A DNA stretch of 64,000 nucleotides, taken from NCBI GenBank assembly GCA_030424595.1, contig JAUHWG010000026.1, positions 104,622-168,621 on the forward strand, written 5' to 3'. Below the pieces are notes generated by a model. It was given only the letters and a program-made list of their open reading frames with translations. It ran no database searches and was not told where the DNA came from. Made by a program: the position numbers and the translations under genes. Origin of the DNA: Polyangia bacterium (lineage in GTDB: Bacteria > Myxococcota_A > Polyangia > Nannocystales > Nannocystaceae). Every line of letters begins with the position of its first letter. Position 1 is the first letter of the stretch. Positions 1 through 8,689 of the stretch are shown in pieces.

Positions 1-1262
1 CCGAGCCCTTGGCCGTCCGCTGCGATCGCTGCGCGGACGATCACCTCCTGCAGCTCGTCGAGGTTGCTCGACCACTCGTGGGCCTCGAGCGCCGTGATCG
101 CGCCGAGAGAGAGGCGCAGCCGCGAGAGGTGCTTCTCCTCGCAGACCTTCGCGCAGAAGTGCTGCGCCAGCTCCGAGATGTCCTCGCCGCGCTCCGAGAG
201 GGGCGGCAGGTGCGTCTTCATCACCTCCAGCTGATAGCAGAGGTCATTGCGCAGCATCCCCTTGCGCGCCCGTTCCCGCAGATCCATCGACGACGAGACC
301 AGGATCCGGACGTCGTTCTCGCCCGCCCCCTCGCCAGGGGCCGCGTGACTCCGGCGCTCGAGCACGGCCATCAGCCGCTCCTGGGCCGACGGCGAGAGTT
401 CTCCGATCTCCTCGAGGAAGAGCGTCCCCTTCTCCGCCCGCGCGAGCAGGCCCGACCTGCCGCCGCCGAAGAGCTGCTCCTCCGCGTCATCGTCGCCGCA
501 GTTGAGGTGGACAAAGGGGGCGTCGCACCGCCGACTGTTCTCGTGGATCAGGCGGGCCACCAGCGACTTGCCGACGCCCGAGGGGCCGCAGAGCTGGACG
601 ATGGCGTCGATCTTCGCGGTGAAGGCGATGCTGGTGAGCACCTGTGCGACCGCCGCGGTCCGGCCGAGGAAGGACTCGACCTTGAGCTCCTGGCGGAGGC
701 CCTGGGTCGGATCGTTCCTGTCGCGCTCGGTGTTGGCGGCGACGATCCGCCCCGCGTGGGGGCCGAGATGCCGGGCGAAGGCCTCGATCCGCCGGCGGTC
801 GAGGGTGTCGAAGGGCGTGTCGCCGACCCTGCCCTGGAGGTAGACGACGCCGACCGGCTGGCGCACGCCGATCGGGGCGCAGAGCACCGCCCGAATGCTG
901 TTTCGACGGACGCTGTCGATGTCCTCGTAGCGGCTATCCCGAACCGCGCAGGCGGTCTCCACGACCTCGGCCCGGGCCAACGCGCCGGCGATCAGCTGAC
1001 CCGAGAGCTGACGACGAACGCCGATGAGCTCCTCGGCGCTAAACCCCTCGGCAAACCACCAGGGCGGCGAGCAGTCGCGGCTCTCGGGGCTGTAGAGCTC
1101 GATGTACCCGCGCTCAGCCCGTGAGGAGTCAACCAGGAGCTCTAGCGCCTCTTCGAGGAAGGGCTCGATCTGCTCGTGAGTGTTGAGCTCCAACAGCTTC
1201 AGGTAGAGATCTCTCTCGCAGGTCAGGGCGCGCACCGTCTCGTCAAAGCTAGAGCTGTCCAC
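1..1262 (-). CDS. GAF + AAA+ (NtrC-like) transcriptional activator, 3' end outside the window
   Basis: The first ~420 residues are visible, from a GTG start (start VDSSSFDETV) to the window edge. The N-terminal ~200 residues look like a GAF sensor domain (GYIELYSPESRD, VLCAPIGVRQPVGVVYLQG). The AAA+ domain follows with Walker A GPSGVGKS, Walker B TLFLEEIGEL and downstream DVRILVSSS and LPPLSERGEDI, as in bacterial enhancer-binding proteins. The expected ELFGHEKGAFTGA stretch is replaced by a short EQLFGGGRSGLLARAEKG, so the GAFTGA loop that touches sigma-54 is gone. The C-terminal DNA-binding region is not visible. Family assignment is firm. Action through sigma-54 is doubtful; it could activate sigma-70 promoters or act otherwise. 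Confidence 0.85.
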   Translation of the reverse strand, partial: MDSSSFDETVRALTCERDLYLKLLELNTHEQIEPFLEEALELLVDSSRAERGYIELYSPESRDCSPPWWFAEGFSAEELIGVRRQLSGQLIAGALARAEVVETACAVRDSRYEDIDSVRRNSIRAVLCAPIGVRQPVGVVYLQGRVGDTPFDTLDRRRIEAFARHLGPHAGRIVAANTERDRNDPTQGLRQELKVESFLGRTAAVAQVLTSIAFTAKIDAIVQLCGPSGVGKSLVARLIHENSRRCDAPFVHLNCGDDDAEEQLFGGGRSGLLARAEKGTLFLEEIGELSPSAQERLMAVLERRSHAAPGEGAGENDVRILVSSSMDLRERARKGMLRNDLCYQLEVMKTHLPPLSERGEDISELAQHFCAKVCEEKHLSRLRLSLGAITALEAHEWSSNLDELQEVIVRAAIAADGQGL

Positions 1263-1381
1263 GCGTCCGACGCTAGCACGCGCAGCGCGGGCTCCGGCCG
1301 ATCATGGGCTGTCCTGAATTATGGACAGTGTCGGCTCCATGCCCCTTGTCTCCGACCCGCTGAGGCCGGCATCGTCGGGCC

Positions 1382-2251
1382 ATGAAGAGCGGACTCGCGG
1401 GGCGAAGCGTCGTCATCACCGGGGCATCGGGTGGGATCGGCTGGGCGACCGCTGAGGCCTTCGCGGCTGAGGGCGCCAATCTGCTGCTCCACGCCCGCCG
1501 CGGCCTCGCGGAGCTCGAGCGGCGCGTCTCCGCGTCGCCCTGGGCCAAGAGGGCGACCTGCGTCGCCGCGGATCTGCGCGAGGAGGGGGCGAACGACGCG
1601 ATCTTCACGGCCGCCCGCGAGCGCTTTGGCCGGGTCGACGTGGCGATCCTCAACGCCGGGATCTGGCCGCCCGAGCCGCTCCCGCTGTGGGAGATGGACG
1701 CCCAACGGATCCGCGATGTGATCGACACCAACCTGATCGGGGTCATCCTCGGCGCCCGCGCGTTCGCCCGCCAGCTCGCCGCCCAGGGCCCGCGGGGCGA
1801 CGGAGAGGGCGCTAGCGTCGGCCTCGTCGGCTCGACCGCGGGGCGCTTTGGCGAGGCCGATCACAGCGCCTACGCGATCACCAAGGCCGGGCTCCACGGT
1901 CTGATGCGCAGCCTGAAGAACGAGCTGTGTCGCCTCGACCCCTACGCCCGGGTGAACATGGTCGAGCCGGGGTGGACGGTGACGCCGATGGCCCGCGCGA
2001 CCCTCGAGGAGGATCCGAGCGTCATCCCTAAGGTGCTGGCGACGATGCCGCTGCGCCAGCTCGCCCGCCCGGAGGACATCGCCCGAGCCCTCCTCTTCCT
2101 CAGCTCGCCGCTCCTCGCCCGCCACATCAGCGGCGAAGTCCTGACGGTCGCCGGCGGGATGGAGGGGCGCCGGCTCTGGGAGCCTGGATCGATCGACCCT
2201 GACGAGGTCCGCCGCCGACTCGACCCCGATCCGGAGGACGGAGACAGCTGA
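1382..2251 (+). CDS. SDR-family NAD(P)-dependent oxidoreductase
   Basis: Classical short-chain dehydrogenase of 289 aa. The Rossmann motif TGASGGIG spans residues 13-20, the structural NAG motif is in AILNAGIW, and the catalytic triad is Ser151, Tyr164 and Lys168 (SAYAITK). Downstream, MVEPGWTVTPM is the usual post-catalytic loop and the C-terminal ISGEVLTVAGG is typical of FabG-like SDRs. The substrate cannot be read from the sequence; a 3-oxoacyl-ACP-type or sugar/alcohol reductase is possible. It is transcribed alone, divergent from the upstream activator and convergent with the membrane protein downstream. Confidence 0.92.
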   Translation: MKSGLAGRSVVITGASGGIGWATAEAFAAEGANLLLHARRGLAELERRVSASPWAKRATCVAADLREEGANDAIFTAARERFGRVDVAILNAGIWPPEPLPLWEMDAQRIRDVIDTNLIGVILGARAFARQLAAQGPRGDGEGASVGLVGSTAGRFGEADHSAYAITKAGLHGLMRSLKNELCRLDPYARVNMVEPGWTVTPMARATLEEDPSVIPKVLATMPLRQLARPEDIARALLFLSSPLLARHISGEVLTVAGGMEGRRLWEPGSIDPDEVRRRLDPDPEDGDS

Positions 2252-2307
2252 GAGGGGAGCGACCCGAAGACCGTAGCGAGAGCGCGCGGGACTCTTGCCA
2301 CGGCCTC

Positions 2308-3882
2308 CTAGGATCGGAGCTGACGGCCCAGCGCTCGGACGAGAGCCTCGACGCTAGCCCCGCTGAGGCGGCTGAGATCATCGCCCAAGGCGACCTCGCA
2401 GCCGGCCTCCCAGAAGCGGGCGGTCGCGGTCGGGAAGGCCGAGAGGGCCGCGAGCACGCCGCTCTCCTCACCGCCGACGAGGCGAGGATCACCCCGCAGC
2501 CTGTGCCCCTCGTCTCCCCCCGGCAAGACCTCGGCGTCCGCGCTGCCGCGGCCGATCATCCCGAAGCGGAGGAGGATCGTCCACCGCTGTCCGTCCGCCG
2601 AGCGTGCGCGCAGATCGAGCGCGTCGCGCAGGTGCTCCCCGCGCAGGGCGATCACCGTCCCGGACGCCTCCTCGATGACCACCGGCGCCTCGATCTCGAG
2701 CCGCTCGGCGACCTCCGCCAGGATCAGCTCCGGCTCATCGGGCGGGGGGCAGAGCACCGGCTCGACCGGGATCACGTGCCCCTCGCGCAACGACGCGAGG
2801 AAGGCGAGCGTCCCCGCAGCGTGCATCAAGAGCAGCTGCGGCGAGGTCAGGCCGAAGCCGGCGATGACGATCAGGGCGAGGCCGAGCGCGCGCGGGCGCA
2901 GGCGCGAGTCCAGGAGCGCCGCGACGATCGCCGCGGTCATCGTGAAGATCGCGACGATCGCGGTGGCAGCCTTCCACCAGACGACGAAGGTCGGATAGGG
3001 CAGCTCAAAGCCGAGGAGCGAGCGAGCCAGACCGCCGACCCGCTCCTCTAGAAATTGGAACCTCGGCCCCTGATAGAGCGCGTCCAGCTTGTAGCTGACG
3101 CCCGCGCCGACCGCGAGTGAGACCACGCGGGCGAAGGCGTCGACCCGAGGACGCAGGAGGACAAAGGCGGTGATCCCCGCGATCGTCAGGGCGGTCACCA
3201 TCGGCAACGCCCCGGCGACCCCTGGCGCGCTCCCAGAGAGACCTCCGGTCCCGCCGATCGCGACCCGCACGGCGAGCGGTCCGATCGCGGCGATCGCCAG
3301 GCCGCGCTCAGCCCAGCCGAGCTCCCGCCAGAGCAGGAGGAGCGCCGCCGGGATCGCGAGCAGGAGGGCGACGCTGCCGATCTGCCAAGGCAGCTCGAGC
3401 TCGGCGCCGATGAGCGGGAGCGAGGCGAGGTGCTGACCCAGCAGGAGCAGCGCCCCGAGCGAGGCCAAGAGCAGCGGCGCCGCCCGCAGGCCGCCGAGCT
3501 CCGGCTCGTGAAGCCAGCGTTGGCCGACGATCAAGCAGATCGCGGCGGCCAGCAGGGCGAGGAAGTGATGGGCGAGGAACTCCCCGTAGTAGATGAGCCC
3601 GAGCGCGCTCGCAGAGGAGGCGCTCAAGCCGATGGAGAGGGCGCTGCCGAGGAGACCGATGCCGAGGCTGAGCCCCAGGCGGGCGCGCAGGAGCCAGGCC
3701 ACCAGCCACGACGCCGTCACCCCGGAGATCGCGAGGATGTAGACCATCGACCCCTCGCCCGCGGCCTGGGCGAGCGCCTCCGGCTTCGCGAGGCAGAGCA
3801 GCACGCCCGCCATGATCTGGAGAAACCCGACGATCACCGCGACGGTGACGAGCTGGGCCGGAGCTGACGCGCGCGCGGTCAC
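2308..3882 (-). CDS. Polytopic membrane protein with C-terminal soluble domain, unknown function
   Basis: Starts at a GTG and encodes 524 aa. Roughly the first 365 residues are a string of about eleven hydrophobic segments rich in Leu/Ala, beginning VTVAVIVGFLQIMAGVLLC. The last ~155 residues are polar, acidic and soluble (PPPDEPELILAEVAERL onward), presumably cytoplasmic. I recognise no conserved family motif. Codon use matches its neighbours. No operon partner: it converges on the SDR gene and is separated from tRNA-His by ~450 bp. Confidence 0.8.
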   Translation of the reverse strand: MTARASAPAQLVTVAVIVGFLQIMAGVLLCLAKPEALAQAAGEGSMVYILAISGVTASWLVAWLLRARLGLSLGIGLLGSALSIGLSASSASALGLIYYGEFLAHHFLALLAAAICLIVGQRWLHEPELGGLRAAPLLLASLGALLLLGQHLASLPLIGAELELPWQIGSVALLLAIPAALLLLWRELGWAERGLAIAAIGPLAVRVAIGGTGGLSGSAPGVAGALPMVTALTIAGITAFVLLRPRVDAFARVVSLAVGAGVSYKLDALYQGPRFQFLEERVGGLARSLLGFELPYPTFVVWWKAATAIVAIFTMTAAIVAALLDSRLRPRALGLALIVIAGFGLTSPQLLLMHAAGTLAFLASLREGHVIPVEPVLCPPPDEPELILAEVAERLEIEAPVVIEEASGTVIALRGEHLRDALDLRARSADGQRWTILLRFGMIGRGSADAEVLPGGDEGHRLRGDPRLVGGEESGVLAALSAFPTATARFWEAGCEVALGDDLSRLSGASVEALVRALGRQLRS

Positions 3883-4334
3883 GATAGGACCGACGATCTA
3901 GCACGCCTGGCCGCCCGCGGTGGAAGTCGCGTCTGCGCCGCGCTCCTCCGCCACGCCGGCGCGGACCCGCTGAGCGAGCGTTTAACCGCGCTCGTTCGGG
4001 CACGACCGAGGCTCAGGCTGCGAGAGTGCGGCCCTGGGCCTCGATCTCAGCGCCCTAGACCGGACCGCGACCTCGACGAGCGCGCGGAGCACGGACCTCG
4101 GTTCAGCGCAGGTCCGCCATCCGCCCCGGCCGAGGCCCGGTCGACGATCCCAGGACCCGTCGCCGAGGAGCCCGTCGCGACAGTCCCGAGCGCTCTCGCG
4201 TGCCCGCGTCGCCCCCCTCGATCGGGTCAAGACCTGCGGTGCAGCCCAGCAGGGCGGCATCTCGTCGAAGCCACGACGGCCGACGATTCCGGCGCCAGAG
4301 CACACGGCACCTTCGCCAAGCGCTTCCTGGGGCG
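3883..4334. other. Intergenic, no gene recognised
   Basis: GC-rich spacer between the membrane protein and the tRNA-His terminator. Reading frames here are short or uncharacteristic in composition, and I see no RNA or repeat. Confidence 0.5.
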
Positions 4335-4365
4335 AAAAAAACCCCGCAGACCGAGGTCGACGGGG
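4335..4365 (-). terminator. Rho-independent terminator of tRNA-His
   Basis: On the minus strand CCCCG...CGGGG arms (with an inner GACC/GGTC extension) are followed by seven T residues, about 15 bases past the tRNA 3' end. Confidence 0.8.
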
Positions 4366-4380
4366 AATTCGTCTTGGAAG

Positions 4381-4455
4381 GGCGACTAACGGGATTCGAA
4401 CCCGTGACCTCTCGGACCACAACCGAGCGCTCTAACCAGCTGAGCTATAATCGCC
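4381..4455 (-). tRNA. tRNA-His (anticodon GTG)
   Basis: Full cloverleaf on the minus strand. The anticodon stem/loop is CTCGG-TTGTGGT-CCGAG with anticodon GTG, the T arm is ACGGG-TTCGAAT-CCCGT, and the acceptor stem has seven pairs. The histidine-specific extra G at position -1 (4455) is encoded and faces C73 (4381). The 3' CCA is not encoded and must be added after transcription. Confidence 0.97.
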
Positions 4456-4521
4456 GTGCGTGATGCGGTCGCGGTAGTTAGCACAGATCCGCGACCCCTG
4501 AAAAGAGGTCTTCCGAAAAAA

Positions 4522-5055
4522 TTAGGGGTCGGCCTGGGGCGCCGCTGCGGGGCTCTCAGGCTCCCCTCGGAGCACGCGCAGCCACTCCGGCAAGACTGCG
4601 GCGATGTCGCGGGCGAGGGGCGCAGGGACGACCGCATGGGCGAGCCCGTGGTTGGACATGAAGGCGACGATCCCCGCGCTCCCCGCCTCTAGACGCTCGC
4701 GCAGGGCCGGCTCGACGAACACCCGACCGACCACGCCCCCGTCGCCGGCGAAGTGAAAGGGCTCCGAGGCGGCGCTGGGGATGGGTCCCGCGCTGTCGAG
4801 GCGCTGAGCGGTGACCGCCCGACGGATCATGTCGTAGCGCTCTCCCTTGCCGGCGGCCGCGAGCGCCGCTCGATTGAGCCCCTTGGGGCCCCCGCCCTTA
4901 CCGCTCTTGCCGCCCTGGCCTCCAAGACCCTTGCCCCCACGCTTGCGCGGTCCCTGTCCGCCCCGACGGGGCTTGCGTGCCTTGGCCTCCGCGGCCTCGA
5001 CCTCCTCCTTCGTGACCAAACCTGCGGCGGCGAGCTGGGCCTTTAGGTCGAGCAT
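4522..5055 (-). CDS. DUF2058 family protein (YaiL-like, nucleic-acid-associated)
   Basis: 177 aa. The N-terminus MLDLKAQLAAAGLVTKEE matches the typical start of DUF2058 proteins (E. coli YaiL). A Lys/Arg/Gly-rich basic linker (residues ~27-65) follows, and then a C-terminal domain with FAGDGGVVGRVFVEPALR and VVPAPLARDIA, corresponding to the YaiL C-terminal half (F...G.I..I.V....R..L). Family members are described only as nucleoprotein/polynucleotide-associated; no enzymatic activity can be claimed. The first-codon choice fits the family alignment. Confidence 0.8.
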   Translation of the reverse strand: MLDLKAQLAAAGLVTKEEVEAAEAKARKPRRGGQGPRKRGGKGLGGQGGKSGKGGGPKGLNRAALAAAGKGERYDMIRRAVTAQRLDSAGPIPSAASEPFHFAGDGGVVGRVFVEPALRERLEAGSAGIVAFMSNHGLAHAVVPAPLARDIAAVLPEWLRVLRGEPESPAAAPQADP

Positions 5056-5470
5056 CGCCGGACTCTACAACGACTGCCGGGGCGATCCGCGGAAAAATCC
5101 CGGCGTCTCCGCTCTCCTCAGCCGCGCTCGCCATCGACGAGCATCCCGCGCGAAGTCGCGGGAGCCCCGAGCCACGACGTTCGCGACCGCGGAGCCGAGA
5201 GCGGACGATCGACAGCGCGCATCGACGCCCCTTGAGCGTCCAGCGGGTGGCCTCCGCTCGCGATGGCCGCCGGTCGTCGACGCCGCTGCAAAACACCCTT
5301 AGGACGACCGCAGTACGCCCTGCGAGCCCTCTGGGGCCCACGCGCCGGAGCCCCGAGGACGGGCGCCGAGCCGTCTAGCACGAGCGCGCGAGGAAGGCGA
5401 CGCACCGCGGACGAGCGGGTCTCTACGGCCGGTTTCAGCTCCTTGACCCGTCGCAGGTGAAGGTCCATCC
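5056..5470. other. Intergenic between divergent genes, no gene recognised
   Basis: About 415 bp separating the DUF2058 gene (left) from mpl (right). It must hold both promoters, but no clear -35/-10 pair stands out. A GCAGGTGAAGG ribosome binding site sits just upstream of the TTG start of mpl. Confidence 0.5.
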
Positions 5471-7330
5471 TTGCGCGCCTTGAAGCTCCACTTCATAGGG
5501 ATCGGCGGCACCGGAATGGGCGCCCTAGCAAACCTGCTCAAACAGGCAGGTCATGATGTCCGCGGCTCCGACACCGAGCTCTACCCGCCGATGTCGACCC
5601 AGCTCGCCGAGGCGGAGATCCCGGTCCTCACCGGGTTCCGGGCCGAGAACCTCGACTGGGGGCCGGACCGCGTCGTCGTCGGCAACATCTGCACAAAGGA
5701 TCATGTCGAGGCCGTCGCCGCGATCGAGCGCCAGATCCCCCTCGAGAGCTTCCCCTCCCTCCTCGCCGCGACCCTCCTGAGCGAGCGCCGCTCGCTCGTC
5801 GTCGCCGGCACCCACGGCAAGACCACCACCTCATCGATCCTCGCCTGGCTCCTGCGCAGCGCCGGCACCGACCCGAGCTTCCTCATCGGCGGGATTCCGC
5901 TGAACATCGGCAGCGGCGCCCACCTCGGCCAGGGCGACGCGATCGTCCTCGAGGGGGATGAGTACGACACGGCGTTCTTCGACAAGGGCTCGAAGTTCCT
6001 CCACTACCGGCCGACCCGGGCGATCCTCACCGGCGTCGAGTTCGACCACGCCGACATCTTCGCCGACCTCGCCGAGGTGATCGCCGCCTTCGAGCGCTTC
6101 GTCGCCCTGATCCCCGAGGACGGCGACCTGGTCGTCTCAGCGACGGACGCCAACGCGATGGCGATCGCCGAGCGAGCCGCTCGCTGTCGGGTGAGCACGT
6201 ACCGCTTGGCCGACGATGACGCCGAGATCGCGAGCGCGACCTACGTCGGCCGTGTCCGGGTCCGGCGCGGCACGAGCCGGGCCGACCTCGAGATCTTCGA
6301 GGAGGGGACGAGCCTCGGGATCTTCTCGACCTCCCTGGTCGGCGACCACAACTTCAGCAACCTGCTCGCGGCGATCGCCGTCGCCCGCCGCGAGGGCATC
6401 GGCGCCGCCCTGCTCCAGGACGGCACGCGCCGCTTTCGCGGGGTCAAGCGCCGGCAGGAGCTGCTCGGCCTCGCCGCGGGCGTCCGGGTGATCACCGACT
6501 TCGCCCACCACCCGACCGCGGTCCGACTCACCGTCGCGGCGCTCCGGCACCGCTACCGCGGCCAGGATCTCCACGTCTGCTTTGAGCCCCGCAGCGCCTC
6601 TTCGCGGCGCGCCGTGTTCCAAGAGGCCTACGCCGAGAGCTTCGCCGGCGCGAGCCGGGTCTACCTCGGGCCGCTCTACTCGCCGGGCAAGATCCCCGAA
6701 GACCAGCGCCTGAGCCCCGCAGATCTCGCGCGCGATCTCAACCTGCGTGGCACCGAAGCCCACGCCTTCGCGGATGTCAGCGCCCTCGCCGAGAGCGTGC
6801 TCGCCCACGCCGTCCCTGGCGACACCGTACTCATCCTCACCAGCGGCTCCTTCGGCGACCTCGGCAACCGTCTCCTCCGCGGCTTCGGCGACGCCGTGAT
6901 GTTCGCGACGGCGGCGGACATGCCCGCAGCCAACGCCCTGTGCGCCAGCCACGGGCTTCCGCCGATCGATCCATCCCCCCACGCCGAGACGATCGTCCTC
7001 CGCGACCCCGAGGGACGGCTCGCCGGCGTCGTCTCCCTGCTCGCCGAGGGGGACAGCGCGCTCCTCTTTAACCTCGCGATCGCCAACGATCGCCGCGGTG
7101 AGGGGCTCGGCTGGATCCTCGCCGACACCGTCCTCCGCCGGTCACGGATCCTGGGGGCCAGCTCGGTCTACCTCCAGACCAACACCGCCGCCGAGTTCTT
7201 CGGCTCAAAGCTCGGCTTTGTCCCGACCGAGGTCGCGAACGTCGACCCCGCGATCCGCCGCAGCCCCAACTTTACAGCCCCCGAAGACGCGGTCTGCATG
7301 GTCCACGATCTCCGGAAGCGACGACGCTAG
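5471..7330 (+). CDS. mpl: Mpl-type UDP-MurNAc:tripeptide ligase fused to a C-terminal GNAT domain
   Basis: 619 aa from a TTG start preceded by AGGTGAAGG. Residues ~1-473 are a Mur ligase of the Mpl type: N-terminal HFIGIGGTGMG, P-loop GTHGKTT at 113-119, VLEGDEYDTAFFDKGSKF, the metal/UDP region GVEFDHADIF, the ligase C-domain DFAHHPTAVRLT and the end signature ILTSGSFGDLGNRLL. Mpl reattaches the recycled peptide L-Ala-gamma-D-Glu-mDAP to UDP-MurNAc in the cytoplasm. Residues ~474-619 are an added acetyltransferase-like domain (GVVSLLAEGDSALLFNLAI, NDRRGEGLGWILAD, FFGSKLGFVPT), resembling single GNAT proteins. The whole is ~150 residues longer than ordinary Mpl. The fusion is in one frame with no disturbance in codon use. 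Confidence 0.93.
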   Translation: MRALKLHFIGIGGTGMGALANLLKQAGHDVRGSDTELYPPMSTQLAEAEIPVLTGFRAENLDWGPDRVVVGNICTKDHVEAVAAIERQIPLESFPSLLAATLLSERRSLVVAGTHGKTTTSSILAWLLRSAGTDPSFLIGGIPLNIGSGAHLGQGDAIVLEGDEYDTAFFDKGSKFLHYRPTRAILTGVEFDHADIFADLAEVIAAFERFVALIPEDGDLVVSATDANAMAIAERAARCRVSTYRLADDDAEIASATYVGRVRVRRGTSRADLEIFEEGTSLGIFSTSLVGDHNFSNLLAAIAVARREGIGAALLQDGTRRFRGVKRRQELLGLAAGVRVITDFAHHPTAVRLTVAALRHRYRGQDLHVCFEPRSASSRRAVFQEAYAESFAGASRVYLGPLYSPGKIPEDQRLSPADLARDLNLRGTEAHAFADVSALAESVLAHAVPGDTVLILTSGSFGDLGNRLLRGFGDAVMFATAADMPAANALCASHGLPPIDPSPHAETIVLRDPEGRLAGVVSLLAEGDSALLFNLAIANDRRGEGLGWILADTVLRRSRILGASSVYLQTNTAAEFFGSKLGFVPTEVANVDPAIRRSPNFTAPEDAVCMVHDLRKRRR

Positions 7331-7347
7331 GCCCGGGCCTTGAGACG

Positions 7348-7878
7348 ATGACCCCGGACCTGGTCCTCTTCGACGTCGCCGCTCTCATCGCCCTCGGCGC
7401 TGCGGTCCAGCTCCTCCGCTGCCGTGAGCCCAGGGCTGCGATCCGGTGGTTCGCCGTCGCGGTCGCCGCGGTCGCCGCGGTCGAGCTCCTCCTCCTCGCG
7501 CCTTTCGTCGCCGTCGCGGCGCTCTTCGCCGGCGCTTGTCTGGTCGCGATCTTCGTCTTTGTCAGCGACCTCGCGGGCCCGAGCGTCGCTGCGAGCGGCG
7601 GACGTCGACGGCGCCCCCTCCTCCTCGGAGCGGCGACGATCGGCGTCCTGGCCTGGGTCTTCTTCGGCACCTGGGGTCGTCAGCTCGCCTTCCCGGGCCA
7701 TGATCTCGCGCCCGGCGCCTCCTTCGGCGGACTCCGCCAACTCTCCGCCGGCGTCGCGAGCGACAAGCTCGTCCTGAGCATCGCCCTCCCCCTCCTGCTC
7801 TTCGTCGGCGCCCTCGGGGCCGTCGCGCTCGCCTCCCGCGCGGAGTCCGAGCCGGGCGATGGTGATCGGCCTCGCTAG
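7348..7878 (+). CDS. nuoJ: NADH-quinone oxidoreductase subunit J-like protein
   Basis: 176 aa with five hydrophobic segments. The run FAGACLVAIFVFVSDLAGP aligns with the conserved NuoJ TM3 signature (YAGAIMVLFVFVVMM.N.G), and the C-terminal helix SDKLVLSIALPLLLFVGALG matches the NuoJ end. The usual Tyr before AGA is Phe. It starts 17 bp after the mpl fusion gene and precedes nuoK, nuoL, nuoM and nuoN in the normal complex I order, which supports the call. It is diverged from the textbook sequence. Confidence 0.8.
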   Translation: MTPDLVLFDVAALIALGAAVQLLRCREPRAAIRWFAVAVAAVAAVELLLLAPFVAVAALFAGACLVAIFVFVSDLAGPSVAASGGRRRRPLLLGAATIGVLAWVFFGTWGRQLAFPGHDLAPGASFGGLRQLSAGVASDKLVLSIALPLLLFVGALGAVALASRAESEPGDGDRPR

Positions 7879-7946
7879 CCGCGCTCGCACCTCCACGCCC
7901 TTGGACCTGCTCCCGCGCCGTCGTATCGTGCAGCGCAAGGCTCCCC

Positions 7947-8252
7947 ATGAAGAAGCTCGCGTTCACGATCCTCCTGCTGCTCTGCGTCGGCGGCGCGGCG
8001 TCGATGGTCTACACCCAGTACGCCTCACCGCAGGCTCGCCTCTGCACCACGATCGAGAACCAGTGCGGCGCCGACGTGCTGCCGGCCGACGGCTGCCGCG
8101 ATGCGATGGCCGGGCTCCCCAGCGACGAGGTCGCCGAGCTCGCCCGCTGCGTAGAGCCGAGCGGGAGCTGCCTCGAGTCCCTCGGCTGCATCTCCGGCAG
8201 CGCAGCCCGCCGCTTCGGCCAGGGCTTCGCCCGCGGCGTCTCCGGCCGCTGA
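7947..8252 (+). CDS. Small exported Cys-containing protein inside the nuo cluster
   Basis: 101 aa. The N-terminus MKKLAFTILLLLCVGGAASM is a good signal peptide or membrane anchor. The remainder has six Cys (RLCTTIENQCGAD, DGCRDA, ARCVEPSGSCLESLGC) spaced in a way that suggests disulfides outside the cytoplasm. No family recognised. It lies between nuoJ and nuoK, on the same strand, with ~70 bp before it and ~150 bp after it. Possibly an accessory factor or simply an insertion. Confidence 0.7.
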   Translation: MKKLAFTILLLLCVGGAASMVYTQYASPQARLCTTIENQCGADVLPADGCRDAMAGLPSDEVAELARCVEPSGSCLESLGCISGSAARRFGQGFARGVSGR

Positions 8253-8398
8253 GGCCCGCCCCGGAGTCCACCCAGGATCCCCGCGAGCTGTCGTTCACGT
8301 CGACCGACGGCTCCGCTGACTTGCCCCCGACGGCCTGATTCCGCCACTCTCTGTGCGAGCGCGCCTCGGGGCCCAGGAGGCCGGGGCGAGGAACGACG

Positions 8399-8689
8399 AT
8401 GCTCCCGGTCACCAACGCCTTCTATCTCGCGAGCCTCCTGCTCCTCATCGGCCTCGTCGGCCTGCTGCTCCGACGGCCGCTGCTGATCACGCTCCTCTTT
8501 CTGGAGCTGATGCTGACCGCTGCCCAGCTCGCCCTCGTCGCCTCCTCGCGGCTGTGGGCGAGCATCGACGGCCATGCGCTGGCCCTCCTGGCGATGACGA
8601 TCATGACGGTCCAAGGGGCGATCGCCGCGGGCCTCGCCCTCCTCTGGCTCCGCGGGCGCAGGCCCGACGAGGACCCCCCGCTCCTCTAG
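8399..8689 (+). CDS. nuoK: NADH-quinone oxidoreductase subunit K-like protein
   Basis: 96 aa, normal NuoK length, three transmembrane helices. Aligns end to end: LLIGLVGLLLRRPLLITLLFLELMLTA corresponds to the NuoK core with the conserved TM2 Glu at position 36. The second conserved acid, Glu72 of E. coli NuoK in TM3 (AAAEASIGLALL), is Gln72 here (TVQGAIAAGLALL). NuoK forms part of the connecting ionisable axis between the quinone site and the antiporter-like subunits. Confidence 0.88.
   Translation: MLPVTNAFYLASLLLLIGLVGLLLRRPLLITLLFLELMLTAAQLALVASSRLWASIDGHALALLAMTIMTVQGAIAAGLALLWLRGRRPDEDPPLL

Noticed and set aside
9..1124. Long rightward reading frame at the left edge
   Set aside because: The minus strand encodes clear GAF and AAA+ motifs over the same bases; the rightward frame is a GC-rich mirror with no recognisable domain.
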